Source: Ralstonia sp. SET104
Lineage (GTDB): Bacteria; Pseudomonadota; Gammaproteobacteria; Burkholderiales; Burkholderiaceae
Length of the DNA: 64,000 bases
Direction of reading: 5' to 3'
Assembly: GCF_003851545.1 (NCBI RefSeq)
Contig: NZ_BHVX01000010.1
Span: 101,008 to 165,007 of the forward strand
The position numbers and the translations under genes were made by a program. The notes beneath the pieces were generated by a model. It saw nothing but the letters and a program-made list of their open reading frames with translations, was not told the DNA's origin and did not search any database. Positions 19,047-27,782 of the stretch are shown here, piece after piece (the stretch's first letter is position 1; each line of letters opens with the position of its first letter).

Positions 19047-19330
19047 CGCCTGCGAGGGAGGCTCAGGGCCGGGCCTTCGGTACGAAACCCCGACAAAGGC
19101 ATGATTCCTGTGATGCTTGCCGAGCGTCACTTCCTCACAGCCGGAAGAAGGAGCGCGCCGCGGTCCGTAACCCGCGCCAGCCAACCCTGCGCAGCCCCAG
19201 TTCGCCGCCTGGCGAGATGTCGTGCGATCGTGCTGACTCTGTCCCGCCTCTATATGCTGTATGAGTATTCCTTCATCGTTCCCTGGCTAGCGGCTCGAAG
19301 GTGATCCGATACGCAAACAGGAGCCGTCAA

Positions 19331-20005
19331 ATGATTCAACGTCCCGATCTTCGTGTGATCGCGGCCGCTTTGGCCCCACTTGTCTTTAACGCGCCGGCGC
19401 GCGCCGAGAGTGACCTTGCGCATGGCGCACAAGCCGCCCGCGCGTGCATGGCCTGCCATTCGTTTGCACCGGGCCGCCACATGACGGGCCCGAGCTTGGC
19501 GGGCGTTTTGGGCCGCAAAGCCGGCACAGCCGACGGTTTCGCGCGCTACTCTGACGCCCTCAAGCAATCAGGTCTGGTCTGGGACAAGCGGAACCTGGAC
19601 GCGTGGCTCAAGAATCCGGCGGCGCTGGTGCCGGGTAACGCGATGACCTTTCCCGGTATTGCCGATGTACGCACGCGAGCCGATCTGGTCGCCTACCTTG
19701 AAGCCGTTTCCACGGGGCGCGTGAAGGTGCCCGATCGTGGCCTGCCGAACTTGAAGGAGCTCGACGCGGCGTCGCGGGTCACCTCAATCCGCTACTGTGG
19801 CGATACCTATCGCCTGACCACCGCCGACCGGAAGACCCAGGCCTTTTGGGAGTTCAACCTGCGATTCAAAACCGATGGCAGCGCTGCGGGCCCGGCTGCC
19901 GGTCAGCCTGTGCTGATCGGCACAGGCATGCAAGGTGACCGCGCCGCCGTGGTGTTCGCACGCCCCGAGGAAATCTCGACCTTCATTCAGAGGCGGTGCC
20001 CATAA
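19331..20005 (+). CDS. Secreted class I cytochrome c
   Basis: A 224-residue exported protein with a signal peptide ending near APARA, then a class I cytochrome c domain with haem motif CMACH (residues ~36-40) and a probable axial Met in the NAMTFPG segment. The C-terminal ~90 residues (CGDTYRLTTADRKTQAFWEF onward) are an extra domain I do not recognise, with three conserved-looking Cys. AGGAGCC precedes the ATG at 19331. Periplasmic electron transfer is likely. It is isolated from other redox genes by the IS6 element. Confidence 0.82.
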   Translation: MIQRPDLRVIAAALAPLVFNAPARAESDLAHGAQAARACMACHSFAPGRHMTGPSLAGVLGRKAGTADGFARYSDALKQSGLVWDKRNLDAWLKNPAALVPGNAMTFPGIADVRTRADLVAYLEAVSTGRVKVPDRGLPNLKELDAASRVTSIRYCGDTYRLTTADRKTQAFWEFNLRFKTDGSAAGPAAGQPVLIGTGMQGDRAAVVFARPEEISTFIQRRCP

Positions 20006-20151
20006 AAACTGGCCACTCAACCTGCGGCACCCGGAATTCTGTGGCGATGCCACTGCAGAGCTGCGGCCGGGGAATCGGGCGATTCTCAATTCTTCCCGTT
20101 GTCGTTCCACGCCCGCGAGAGGCTGTCGAGGAAAAGGCTTGCAGACTGGAA

Positions 20152-20979
20152 GGCGCTGTCAACTTGTCGATAGCAAGGCAAGGCAGTGGCACGGGGGACA
20201 CTGATCAGAAGGCAGTTGACGGATTTTGGGCCACTTCAGTGAATTCTTGCCAGGCAGCGAATCTCGCTGCAAGGTGTTTGCGGTAGAGCGAAGCACGCAG
20301 CAGATGCCGTTTCAGCGCGAAGTGTTGTCGGATCGGACCGAAGCTCGAAAGGAAAGCCTGCGTACGTTTGCGGTCGCGAAAGCCTCGCATACGCCGCTCG
20401 CGTTCGCGGGTCGGCTGGTGGTTATTCTCGGCTCGATTGTTCACGCGCGCGGCGGCTCTCACGAACACGTGCTTGACGCTGGCCAGCTCTGGAATGTCGG
20501 CCATTGCGGCCGGGTAGCTGCGTAACTGATCGGTGACGATCTTGCGGGGCGCCGGACATGAGCGAAGCACGCGCTGGAAGAAGCGTTTGGCGGCAGCCTT
20601 GTCGCGCCGCTTCTGCAACAAGATCTCCAGTTCGGCGCCATGCTCGTCGACCGCTCGCCACAGCAGATATGGCTCGCCGCGCAGCGTCACGAACATCTCA
20701 TCGAGAGGCCAGGTGCTGCCTGGTTTGCGCCGTGCAGCCTTCACGCGATGGGCATAGCCGGCGCCAAATTTGTCACACCAGCGGCGAATTGTCTCGTAGG
20801 GAACGACCAACCTCGCTCGAACAGCAGTTCCTCGATGTCGCGCAGGCTCAGGTTGAAGCGGAAATACCTGCGCACCGCGTGGCTGATGACCGCCGCCGGA
20901 AATCGGTGGCCGTGATAGAGCGATTTGGTCTTCGTCATCCCGTCATCTTATGCGGCCGCCTCGCTAACGTGACAGCACC
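20152..20979 (-). mobile_element. IS6-family insertion sequence, about 828 bp
   Basis: The ends are imperfect inverted repeats: 20152-20170 (GGCGCTGTCA...) and the complement of 20961-20979 (GGTGCTGTCA...), matching at about 14 of 19 positions. Length and single transposase gene fit the IS6 family. I find no 8-bp target duplication (flanks GACTGGAA and CGCCCAAG), so it may have arrived by cointegration or lost one flank through recombination. Confidence 0.78.
20205..20938 (-). pseudogene. IS6-family DDE transposase, frameshifted
   Basis: The N-terminal part (MTKTKSLYHGHRFPAAVISH ... SLRDIEELLFERG) is in one frame, and the rest (YETIRRWCDKFGAGYAHRVK, LDEMFVTLRGEPYLLWRAVD, DQLRSYPAAM, NNRAENNHQPTRERERRM) is in another. 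The shift is near 20815, where one base appears to be missing after FERG. The DDE residues are present (D in LDEMF, D in VTDQL, E in RAENNHQ). Unless the frame is restored by slippage, the enzyme is dead. Confidence 0.85.
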
Positions 20980-21110
20980 CGCCCAAGGCATCCTGCATTC
21001 CGGAACGTGGCTAAACCTCACTCCATCCAATGGTCAGACGCAGGCTAAAACAACCTGCCAAACAGCGTCAGGCGCTGCGTCCATCACGGCATTTTCTACT
21101 GGCGATCACT

Positions 21111-21827
21111 ATGACCTACTTATCAGCACCGCAACCAGCGCCTTCGCTTCGATTCACGCTTTCCGCAGCCGCAGCCTGTTTGGCCTTGTTCACCTTCGCC
21201 TCTGGGAGCGTCAGCGCCCATGACGCGACTGCGCACGCACCAACCGGACGGGTGGTCGGAAAGGCGGTATCGGCCGGTCAACGCAGTGCGAGCATGAACG
21301 CGCTGTACTCTGCCATGCAGACTCTGTGGGCTCAGCACATGGAGTGGACTTACGCAGCGGTAACGGCGTACGTCTCCAACCCGGCTGCCTTTGACGCAAC
21401 GGCCGCGCGTTTGCTCAAAAATCAGGAAGACATCGGCAATGCGATCAAGCCGTTTTACGGTGAAGCTGCCGGCGATGCTTTGAGCAAGCTGCTCAAGGAG
21501 CACATTGGCGCAGCGGTCGAGGTGGTCAAACAGGCCAAGGCCGGTAACAAGCCTGCGCTCGATAAGACAGTGGCGGCAGCCTACGCCAACGCGCAAGAAA
21601 TCGCGGACTTCCTCGCCAAAGCCAACAAAAACTGGCCCCGGGAGACGGTTCGCTCAATGATGAAGGGCCACATCGATACGGCGCTGGTCTACGCCACGGC
21701 GGTGATTCAAGGCAATTACGCCGAAGGAATTGCCGAATACGGCAAGGCTGAAGCCCACATGTTGCACATGGCCGACGCGCTCAGCGCCGGATTGATTGCC
21801 GCATTCCCCGACAAGTTCAAGAGCTAA
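21111..21827 (+). CDS. Exported helical protein of unknown function
   Basis: A 238-residue protein with a signal peptide (hydrophobic [20 protein letters not shown], then AHDA). The mature part is nearly all helical, with segments such as [37 protein letters not shown] and [19 protein letters not shown], containing several conserved His and Trp. This is a pattern seen in periplasmic helix-bundle proteins, but I cannot name the family. It is first in an apparently co-directional set leading through two membrane proteins, FolE, FNR and an ECF sigma factor. Confidence 0.65.
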   Translation: MTYLSAPQPAPSLRFTLSAAAACLALFTFASGSVSAHDATAHAPTGRVVGKAVSAGQRSASMNALYSAMQTLWAQHMEWTYAAVTAYVSNPAAFDATAARLLKNQEDIGNAIKPFYGEAAGDALSKLLKEHIGAAVEVVKQAKAGNKPALDKTVAAAYANAQEIADFLAKANKNWPRETVRSMMKGHIDTALVYATAVIQGNYAEGIAEYGKAEAHMLHMADALSAGLIAAFPDKFKS

Positions 21828-21908
21828 TCCAACAACTCAGAGGAGATCTCTGCAAGCCCAAGACGGTGACTTGCAAGCAATCTCCCCAACTTCTCTGGAG
21901 AAAAACAA

Positions 21909-22247
21909 ATGCTTAACTACGCCATCGTCGTATTTGCCATCGCCGCCGTTGGTGGCTTGGTGCTGGCCGCGCATGTGCTGCGCGATAAGTTCGCCCCTTG
22001 GGTGTTGTCGCTATTGCACGCACTGCTCGGCGCAGCGGGCCTGGCTTTGCTGATCGCACTGCTCGTCCAGGGCAATGCGCCGCAGAAAGTGCTGATCAGC
22101 TTCGTGCTGATGCTGGTGGCAGCGCTGGGTGGATTCTTCCTGGCCTCGTTCCATGTGCGTAAGAAGCTACCGTCCAAGGCCGTGGTGGTGATTCATGCCG
22201 GCGTCGCAGTCGCGGGCTTTCTGACGCTGGCAAGCGTGCTGCTGTGA
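21909..22247 (+). CDS. Small integral membrane protein, about four helices
   Basis: A 112-residue protein made up of four hydrophobic helices with short basic loops (HVRKKLPSK), starting at the ATG at 21909 after GGAG. Its stop overlaps the start of the DUF2231 protein (TGATG), implying tight coupling. No catalytic motif is visible; function unknown. Confidence 0.65.
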   Translation: MLNYAIVVFAIAAVGGLVLAAHVLRDKFAPWVLSLLHALLGAAGLALLIALLVQGNAPQKVLISFVLMLVAALGGFFLASFHVRKKLPSKAVVVIHAGVAVAGFLTLASVLL

Positions 22248-22666
22248 TGTCGCGCCATCCTCTGCATCCGGCACTGGTGCATTTCCCCATCGCCTGCTGG
22301 TCGCTGGCTGTGGTGGCAGATTTCACCGGCCTCTGGCTCGGCGAGGTCGCTTGGCGTTGGTCAGGCGGACTCTTCGCAGTTGGCTGTGGCATGGCCTTTG
22401 TGGCCATGCTCACAGGCTTGATCGAACTGTCTCATGTGCCCGAAGGCCCCGCTATGCGGACTGCTTACTGGCACATGGGCGCGGTGCTCGTTGCCTGCAC
22501 ACTATTTTGCACTCGCCTGCTGCTGCGGCTGGAAGACCTGCGGCCGCTGGAACCTAACACGATTTCGTTGCTGATGGATGCGGGCGGCTTTATCTGTTTG
22601 GTCGGCGGCGGCTGGCTTGGCGGAAAACTGGTGTATCACCACGGCGTCGGACGCTCCAGCAACTAG
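22247..22666 (+). CDS. DUF2231-type membrane protein
   Basis: A 139-residue membrane protein starting HPLHPALVHFPIACW, the hallmark of DUF2231 proteins, with four helices and conserved His at the N-terminus. Such proteins often occur near cytochrome or redox genes and may bind haem, but this is unproven. The ATG at 22247 overlaps the upstream stop; an ATG three bases earlier is also possible. Confidence 0.75.
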   Translation: MSRHPLHPALVHFPIACWSLAVVADFTGLWLGEVAWRWSGGLFAVGCGMAFVAMLTGLIELSHVPEGPAMRTAYWHMGAVLVACTLFCTRLLLRLEDLRPLEPNTISLLMDAGGFICLVGGGWLGGKLVYHHGVGRSSN

Positions 22667-22713
22667 GTTGTGTGCGCGTCGCTATCGCAAATTATTGATA
22701 GAGGAATTTATCC

Positions 22714-23433
22714 ATGCTGCTCGAACCTGTACTCCAGGAAAAGCCTACCGTAACTAAAGCGAGCGTATCCGACCGCATCTGTCGTCGCCTCATCGAGGCA
22801 GGGCAACGTTTCCATGCGAACGACAATATCGCCGACTTCATCCGTGACGGCGAGTTGGACGAACTGCGTATAGAGGTTGAACATGAGTTGCAAGGCGTGC
22901 TGCGCTCACTGGTGATTGATACCCGGAACGACCACAACACCGCCGAGACGGCGAAGCGGGTCGCCAAGATGTTCGTGCACGAGGTATTTCGGGGCCGCTA
23001 TGAAGCAGCGCCGGCGGCTACGGCGTTTCCGAACGTGTCGCAGCTCAACGAACTGATGATCGTCGGCCCGGTGACGGTGCGCAGCGCGTGCTCCCATCAT
23101 TTGTGTCCGATCCTGGGCAAGGTGTGGATTGGCTTGCTGCCCAATGCGTCGTCCGATCTGATCGGCCTGTCCAAGTATGCGCGCCTGGCCGAATGGGTGA
23201 TGAACCGGCCGCAGATTCAAGAGGAGGCCGTGGTCATGCTGGCTGACGAGTTGGAGCAACGCATCCGACCCGACGGCCTGGCCATCGTCATGGAAGCCAA
23301 CCACTTCTGCATGCACTGGCGCGGGGTCAAGGACGATGGTGCGCTGATGCGGAACTCCGTCATGCGGGGGACGTTCTTGAAAGACGCGACGCTACGGGGT
23401 GAGTTCTTGAGCCTGCTCGGGAGCCATCGTTGA
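22714..23433 (+). CDS. folE: GTP cyclohydrolase I
   Basis: FolE converts GTP to 7,8-dihydroneopterin triphosphate, the first step of folate and pterin synthesis. The 239-residue protein has the signatures VRSACSHHLCPILGKVWIG (zinc Cys and His) and the second zinc-Cys segment EANHFCM. The N-terminal ~55 residues extend beyond the usual short E. coli-type start. A housekeeping folE normally lies elsewhere, so this accessory copy in an operon with a flavoreductase and an ECF sigma suggests a stress-backup or pterin-cofactor role. Confidence 0.92.
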   Translation: MLLEPVLQEKPTVTKASVSDRICRRLIEAGQRFHANDNIADFIRDGELDELRIEVEHELQGVLRSLVIDTRNDHNTAETAKRVAKMFVHEVFRGRYEAAPAATAFPNVSQLNELMIVGPVTVRSACSHHLCPILGKVWIGLLPNASSDLIGLSKYARLAEWVMNRPQIQEEAVVMLADELEQRIRPDGLAIVMEANHFCMHWRGVKDDGALMRNSVMRGTFLKDATLRGEFLSLLGSHR

Positions 23434-23504
23434 TGGTGCGAATATTTTGTCGGCCGGTCCCATCCTGTGGGTATAGCCGGCTATTTAACACCTGAGGGTT
23501 CATC

Positions 23505-24230
23505 ATGTCTGAGTACACCGTTAGACTCACCGCCCATCGTCGGGTTGCTGAGGGCACTATGGCCTTTCACCTCGAAAAACCTGCTGGTTTTGAATTCAGA
23601 CCGGGACAGGCCATGGAGCTCATCCTGCCGGGGCAGCATGCTGACGCTAATTCTTCAGACGTCCGCCATGTCTTTTCCATCGTCAGCGCACCGCACGAAG
23701 ACGAACTAATTATCGCCACCCGCATGCGCGACAGCGTATTCAAACGAACGCTAGGTAACCTGCCCATCAGCACAGAAGTTCAGATCGACGGCCCCTTCGG
23801 CTCGCTCACTCTGCACAAAAATACGGCGCGCGCGGGTGTACTCATCGCCGGCGGGATCGGGGTGACTCCGTTCATGAGCATACTGCGGGACGCGACGAAG
23901 CTCCAGATACCGCAAGATCTGCTGCTGCTGTATTCCAACCGCCGCCCTGAAGACGCGGCATTTCTCACCGAACTACAGCAGCTCGAAAAGCAAAACCCAA
24001 GGTTCCGCCTCATGGCAACCATGACGGACATGGAACACTCGGCGCAAAGCTGGGATGGTGTAACCAGAAAAATGGACAGTGCATGGATCAAACATGCTAT
24101 CGAGGGGCTGGCCGATCCGATTTTCTATGTTTCGGGCCCACCGGCCATGGTTGAGGCCATGCGCCAGACGTTGGTGGCAGCCGGTATGGACGAGGACAAT
24201 GTGCGCAGCGAGGAGTTCTATGGTTACTGA
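23505..24230 (+). CDS. FAD/NAD(P)-binding ferredoxin-reductase-like oxidoreductase
   Basis: A 241-residue flavoreductase. An FAD-binding beta-barrel (RPGQAMELILPG; RHVFSIVSAP) is followed by an NAD(P) domain with GVLIAGGIGVTPFMSILRD and the C-terminal CGPPAM-like YVSGPPAMVEAM, in which Ser replaces the usual Cys. No iron-sulfur motif is fused, so electrons probably pass to a separate protein. It follows folE by 71 bases and precedes the ECF sigma gene. Confidence 0.87.
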   Translation: MSEYTVRLTAHRRVAEGTMAFHLEKPAGFEFRPGQAMELILPGQHADANSSDVRHVFSIVSAPHEDELIIATRMRDSVFKRTLGNLPISTEVQIDGPFGSLTLHKNTARAGVLIAGGIGVTPFMSILRDATKLQIPQDLLLLYSNRRPEDAAFLTELQQLEKQNPRFRLMATMTDMEHSAQSWDGVTRKMDSAWIKHAIEGLADPIFYVSGPPAMVEAMRQTLVAAGMDEDNVRSEEFYGY

Positions 24231-24317
24231 GTCAAGGTCTTGTCCGTCAGAGCCGGCCACGGCCACGGCGGTAGATCGTGGCTCGCCCCATTCGTTCGAT
24301 GTCCAGGAGACAACCAG

Positions 24318-25028
24318 TTGAACACACAACACCAGACGCCAGCTCCCATTTCGTCGCTCACCACAGAGACCGAGCTCGTGTCACGCGCCGCCCAAGGAGA
24401 CGAAGCTGCTTTCGAGGCAATCATGCGCCGCCACAACCGGCTGTTGTTTCGTACGGCGCGCAGCATTCTGAAAAGCGACCTGGACGCCGAGGAGGCGCTT
24501 CAGGAGGCCTACCTGCGTGCCTGGCGCGCATTGGAGGGTTTCCGTTCGGACGCCAAGCTCTCAACCTGGCTGGTGCGGATCGTCGCCAACGAGGCGCTTG
24601 GCCGCCTGAGACGAAAGGTTGCGCAAGTCATTCCACTGGATGCCGCCATGAACTCCATCGAGCCAGAAATCCAGTCATCGCTGACCGATGACCCTGACTA
24701 TCGACCTGAAAACCTCGTCATGCGTGCCCAGATGCGCAAGCTGCTTGAGGCGCGTATCGACATGTTGCCTGAGACTTTCCGCGCCGTGTTCATGTTGCGC
24801 GCGGTCGAAGAAATGAGTGTGGAAGAGGTTTCACAGGCGTTGGACATTCCTGAGGCCACGGTGCGAACCCGATTCTTCCGCGCCCGCAGCATGCTGCGTG
24901 AGGGCTTGGCCAGCCAAGTCGATGTCGCGCTGAACGACGCCTTCGCCTTCGCTGGCGCACGCTGCGATCGGATCGTCGCAGGTGTGCTAGCAAGAGCAAA
25001 CGCCGAAGGATTGGTCTCCAAGGGTTAG
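24318..25028 (+). CDS. ECF-type RNA polymerase sigma factor
   Basis: A 236-residue sigma-70 family protein. Region 2 is clear (AFEAIMRRHNRLLFRTARSI, DAEEALQEAYLRAWRAL, STWLVRIVANEALGRLRR) and region 4 follows (LPETFRAVFMLRAVEEMSVEE, then the recognition-helix pattern IPEATVRTRFFRARSML). A TTG at 24318, with AGGAGA at good spacing, is the best start. No anti-sigma gene is adjacent. It is last in the 21.1-25.0 kb gene set and may autoregulate it. First of four ECF-type sigma genes in the window. Confidence 0.9.
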   Translation: MNTQHQTPAPISSLTTETELVSRAAQGDEAAFEAIMRRHNRLLFRTARSILKSDLDAEEALQEAYLRAWRALEGFRSDAKLSTWLVRIVANEALGRLRRKVAQVIPLDAAMNSIEPEIQSSLTDDPDYRPENLVMRAQMRKLLEARIDMLPETFRAVFMLRAVEEMSVEEVSQALDIPEATVRTRFFRARSMLREGLASQVDVALNDAFAFAGARCDRIVAGVLARANAEGLVSKG

Positions 25029-25223
25029 CGTGCTTGTAGAACCTCAATCTACTGATCCCCAGGCCCTTGGCTGGGCATCAGGTTCGACTAAGTAGCTTTA
25101 TTGTAAGCAGTCCTTCAACAACGCCTCTCAGCGAGAAGTTGTCATCGCCCACGGCAAGAGCGCGGCATAGTTATCGGCGGTCTTGGCCAGCGGAAGCTTC
25201 CTGAACAGCCAGACGAACCTACC
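25029..25223. other. Gap between convergent sigma and dehalogenase genes
   Basis: Nothing recognisable; no strong terminator hairpin. Confidence 0.3.
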
Positions 25224-26090
25224 TCACAGCTGCAGACGGAAATAAGCGATGTTGGTAACGAGGCCAGGCAGCAACCATTGGAACAGGCGTGTCATTTCCA
25301 ATATCTCCTCGAACGGCGCATCCCTTTCGGCTGCCGCGCGGAGCGTCTGAGAGGTGATGCCGCCGGGATTGGGCAGTGTACGGGCGATCTCCACGGCACG
25401 GTCATGGACCAACTGGGCCAGCTCCTCATGGGCCGGCGTGCCAACAATCCTTCTCAAGTCGCCCCAGGCCATCGCGAAATAGCTCGGCCAGCGTGCAAGG
25501 GCACGATAATCGGTGTTCACGAAGGGCAGCCCCAGCGTCGCTTTGACGTCTTCATAAACCATCCGAGTCGGCACATCGGCGTGGTGCGCTTCCATCAAGA
25601 CGAACGGCACGCGGAATTCTGGAGCATGGCGGCCTGTAAAGACCTCCACGGAGCGATCGCCGTCCATTGCTCCCCCCTCGAGCAGGTAGCGGGTGATAGT
25701 GGCGACGAGTAGATAGGGAAAATTGCCATGCGAGAAAACCTCGATCATGGCGCGAATGTCATCGATCTCGCGCGGTGCATAGCCGATCGCGGCCAAACGG
25801 GCCGCGATCGGCGGAGGATCGACGGCTGTCACACCGGCTTCGGTCAGGCGGCGCAGATCCTGGAATCCCTCGACGAAGGCACTGCTGGCGCAGAGCTTAA
25901 TTAAGCCGTCCCACAGCGTGTCATAGAAGGTGCGGTAATGCGCGTAGGCCATGGTGATCACGCCCATCCATGGCACTTGGAAGATTGTCTTCATGGCTTC
26001 GTAGCGCTGCTTGAGGGCGCCCTCGGCCTCGTATTCCGGAACGGGGTGGATCGCCGGAACGGATCCGGGCCGGCGGCGTGGTAGCTCCAT
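25224..26090 (-). CDS. dehI: DehI-family 2-haloacid dehalogenase
   Basis: A 288-residue protein resembling group I 2-haloacid dehalogenases (DehI), which hydrolyse the carbon-halogen bond of 2-haloalkanoic acids on both enantiomers. Recognisable family blocks are VPEYEAEGALKQRYEAMK, the tandem pseudo-repeat VYEDVKATLGLPFVNTDYRA and LARWPSYFAMAWGDL. The start is the ATG at 26090 with AGGGA upstream; further upstream the same frame enters IS66 debris. It sits alone between transposon remnants, which suggests recent acquisition. Substrate range cannot be read. Confidence 0.8.
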   Translation of the reverse strand: MELPRRRPGSVPAIHPVPEYEAEGALKQRYEAMKTIFQVPWMGVITMAYAHYRTFYDTLWDGLIKLCASSAFVEGFQDLRRLTEAGVTAVDPPPIAARLAAIGYAPREIDDIRAMIEVFSHGNFPYLLVATITRYLLEGGAMDGDRSVEVFTGRHAPEFRVPFVLMEAHHADVPTRMVYEDVKATLGLPFVNTDYRALARWPSYFAMAWGDLRRIVGTPAHEELAQLVHDRAVEIARTLPNPGGITSQTLRAAAERDAPFEEILEMTRLFQWLLPGLVTNIAYFRLQL

Positions 26091-26116
26091 TGTGATTCCC
26101 TTGTTGGTTCTGATAA

Positions 26117-26323
26117 TCATATGGCCGGCTCTTGCGAGCTGGATCTGCTGACGTCCCCCACATAGACCCACTGCGGGCCTCTTTTCCTCTTCTTGTTGAC
26201 GGGCGCAAGTATGGAGATCGGCGTGTCGTCCGCGTGCAGTTTGGTCGCCGCCATCACGTACCAGCGCAGCGCGTCGGTCAGCAGATCGCACAGCGCTTCG
26301 CTTTGACCAACCCAGCGCCCCAT
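26117..26323 (-). pseudogene. IS66-family transposase remnant
   Basis: A ~68-codon frame containing GQSEALCDLLTDALRRY-like sequence, LHADDTPISILAPVNKK and WVYVGD, the catalytic-core region of IS66 TnpC transposases (the DDTP aspartates). It is cut on both sides, ending in unrelated sequence next to the dehalogenase gene. Confidence 0.75.
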
Positions 26324-27104
26324 GCCGGCCGGGTCGCATACGGGGCAACGAAATCACGGAGAACATTGTGGCCACACACAAAGAGTTGTTGGCCCAGAAG
26401 GCTAGGCTTGATGAGCGGCGCGCGTCAAGGTAGTTGTCGCCTCGTTCATGTAGCCAGCAGCTGTCTATCAACGAATCCCGAACGAGTCTTGACGATGGAG
26501 TCCCGTTCGGGGTTCAAGATCACTGCCTCAAAGGGTCTCCAGTTCCGGATAGCGCCTGACCAGCGGCGCGGATTGCGGTGTCGTCGCCCGCATGACGCTG
26601 CGCAGGGCTGACGTAGCGGATGCCGTTGTGCCGGTGTTCGGTTGTTGCCGCCTAGCCTAAGGTTGATAGCAGGTGAAAGTACCTCCCAACGAGAGGTTCG
26701 CTCGCAAGGCTGGAAAAGTTTCAATCTCCAAGAAAAAGTGCGTACCGCATCGAGCCGCGAAATGTCCCGCACTGCCTTGGCTCGCAATGCGGCGACACTG
26801 AACGAGCCGAAATTGCCTTGACAACGGCTAGCCGCTTGCACGCTTGTCGATGGGCTTGGGTATAAGCGAATGATGCCCCGACCAGCCAGTCAAAGGCACG
26901 TTGGCTACCCGTAATCTTTGCGGGCTTGGCGCTCAGTCTATGGGAGCGCGCTCGCCAGGATTCGCAGCAGGGCCAGACCGATCAAGCCAAAAAGAAAACG
27001 CCAACCGTAGCATCGGCCGAGGCGATACGCAGCGCTTGTCGCTATGGTTTTGCCTATGCTTACCGTCGACCTTCAATCATAGAAAAACAGTGCGAACACC
27101 CACC
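26324..27104. other. Accessory gap with transposon debris and one inverted repeat
   Basis: No supportable gene. A near-perfect inverted repeat (CCCGAACG with CGTTCGGG) spans about 26477-26510. Open frames here lack ribosome sites and family resemblance, so the stretch is probably scrambled IS-flanking DNA. Confidence 0.4.
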
Positions 27105-27782
27105 TCAGCGATAAAGCCGGGCCAGCCTTGCCGCGCTGACACCCGCAAAATAAGCCAACCGCAGCCCCCACATCAGCAGCACAGTTCGCCATACGCCATG
27201 CATCTCCCACCGCCGGCCCGAGGTCACAGCCGTCGAGTGAAGGCATAGCGGAGGCGACAGCCGTTTGAGGCGGCGTGACAACTCGACGTCTTCCATCAGC
27301 GGCTGCGCCGGAAAACCGCCAACCTCGGCAAAGACGTCCCGTAGCACGAACATCGCCTGATCGCCAGTCGCGATACCGGTCAGACGCGAACGCGAGTTCA
27401 TCATGCGGGCAATCAGCCACAGCATTGGCGGCCGGCCGGTAATGCGCACGTCGAAGCGCCCCCACGCTCGGCCGCTTCCGGTGAGCGCTGCCAGAACCAG
27501 CTTGTCGGCACGCTCGGGCAGCCGCGTGTCGGCGTGCAAGAACAGCAGCACCTGCCCGGTTGCCTCGGCAGCACCTGCGTTCATCTGATTTGCCCGACCG
27601 CGCGGCGAGCGTAGCACCCGGTCAGCCAGCGGCACGGCCAGCGCGGCCGTGTCATCGCGGCTCCCGCCATCGACTACGATCACCTCCACCCCTTCCCGGC
27701 GCAGCGGCAGCAACGCCGAGAGGGTGTGCTCGATCTGCCCAGCTTCGTTCAGCGTGGGTATGACAATCGATAGCCACGTCAT
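27105..27782 (-). CDS. Family 2 glycosyltransferase, arsenosugar-type (TIGR04283-like)
   Basis: A 225-residue GT-A glycosyltransferase: LSIVIPTLNEAGQIEHTL at the N-terminus, then VIVVDGGSRDDT, the DxD-like HADTR and GGFPAQPLMEDVELSRRLK. This matches the short GT2 proteins repeatedly found beside arsM and arsS and proposed to complete arsenosugar assembly. Its ATG at 27782 overlaps the stop of the upstream TVP38 fusion gene by 4 nt. It is the last gene of the six-gene minus-strand operon starting at 33771. Confidence 0.88.
   Translation of the reverse strand: MTWLSIVIPTLNEAGQIEHTLSALLPLRREGVEVIVVDGGSRDDTAALAVPLADRVLRSPRGRANQMNAGAAEATGQVLLFLHADTRLPERADKLVLAALTGSGRAWGRFDVRITGRPPMLWLIARMMNSRSRLTGIATGDQAMFVLRDVFAEVGGFPAQPLMEDVELSRRLKRLSPPLCLHSTAVTSGRRWEMHGVWRTVLLMWGLRLAYFAGVSAARLARLYR

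Noticed and set aside
20144..20987. Target-site duplication around the IS6 element
   Set aside because: The 8-base flanks (GACTGGAA and CGCCCAAG) do not match.
25101..25140. TGTAAG near 25105 as a further arsenosugar-type promoter
   Set aside because: No ACTAC at the 17-base distance and no gene start behind it.
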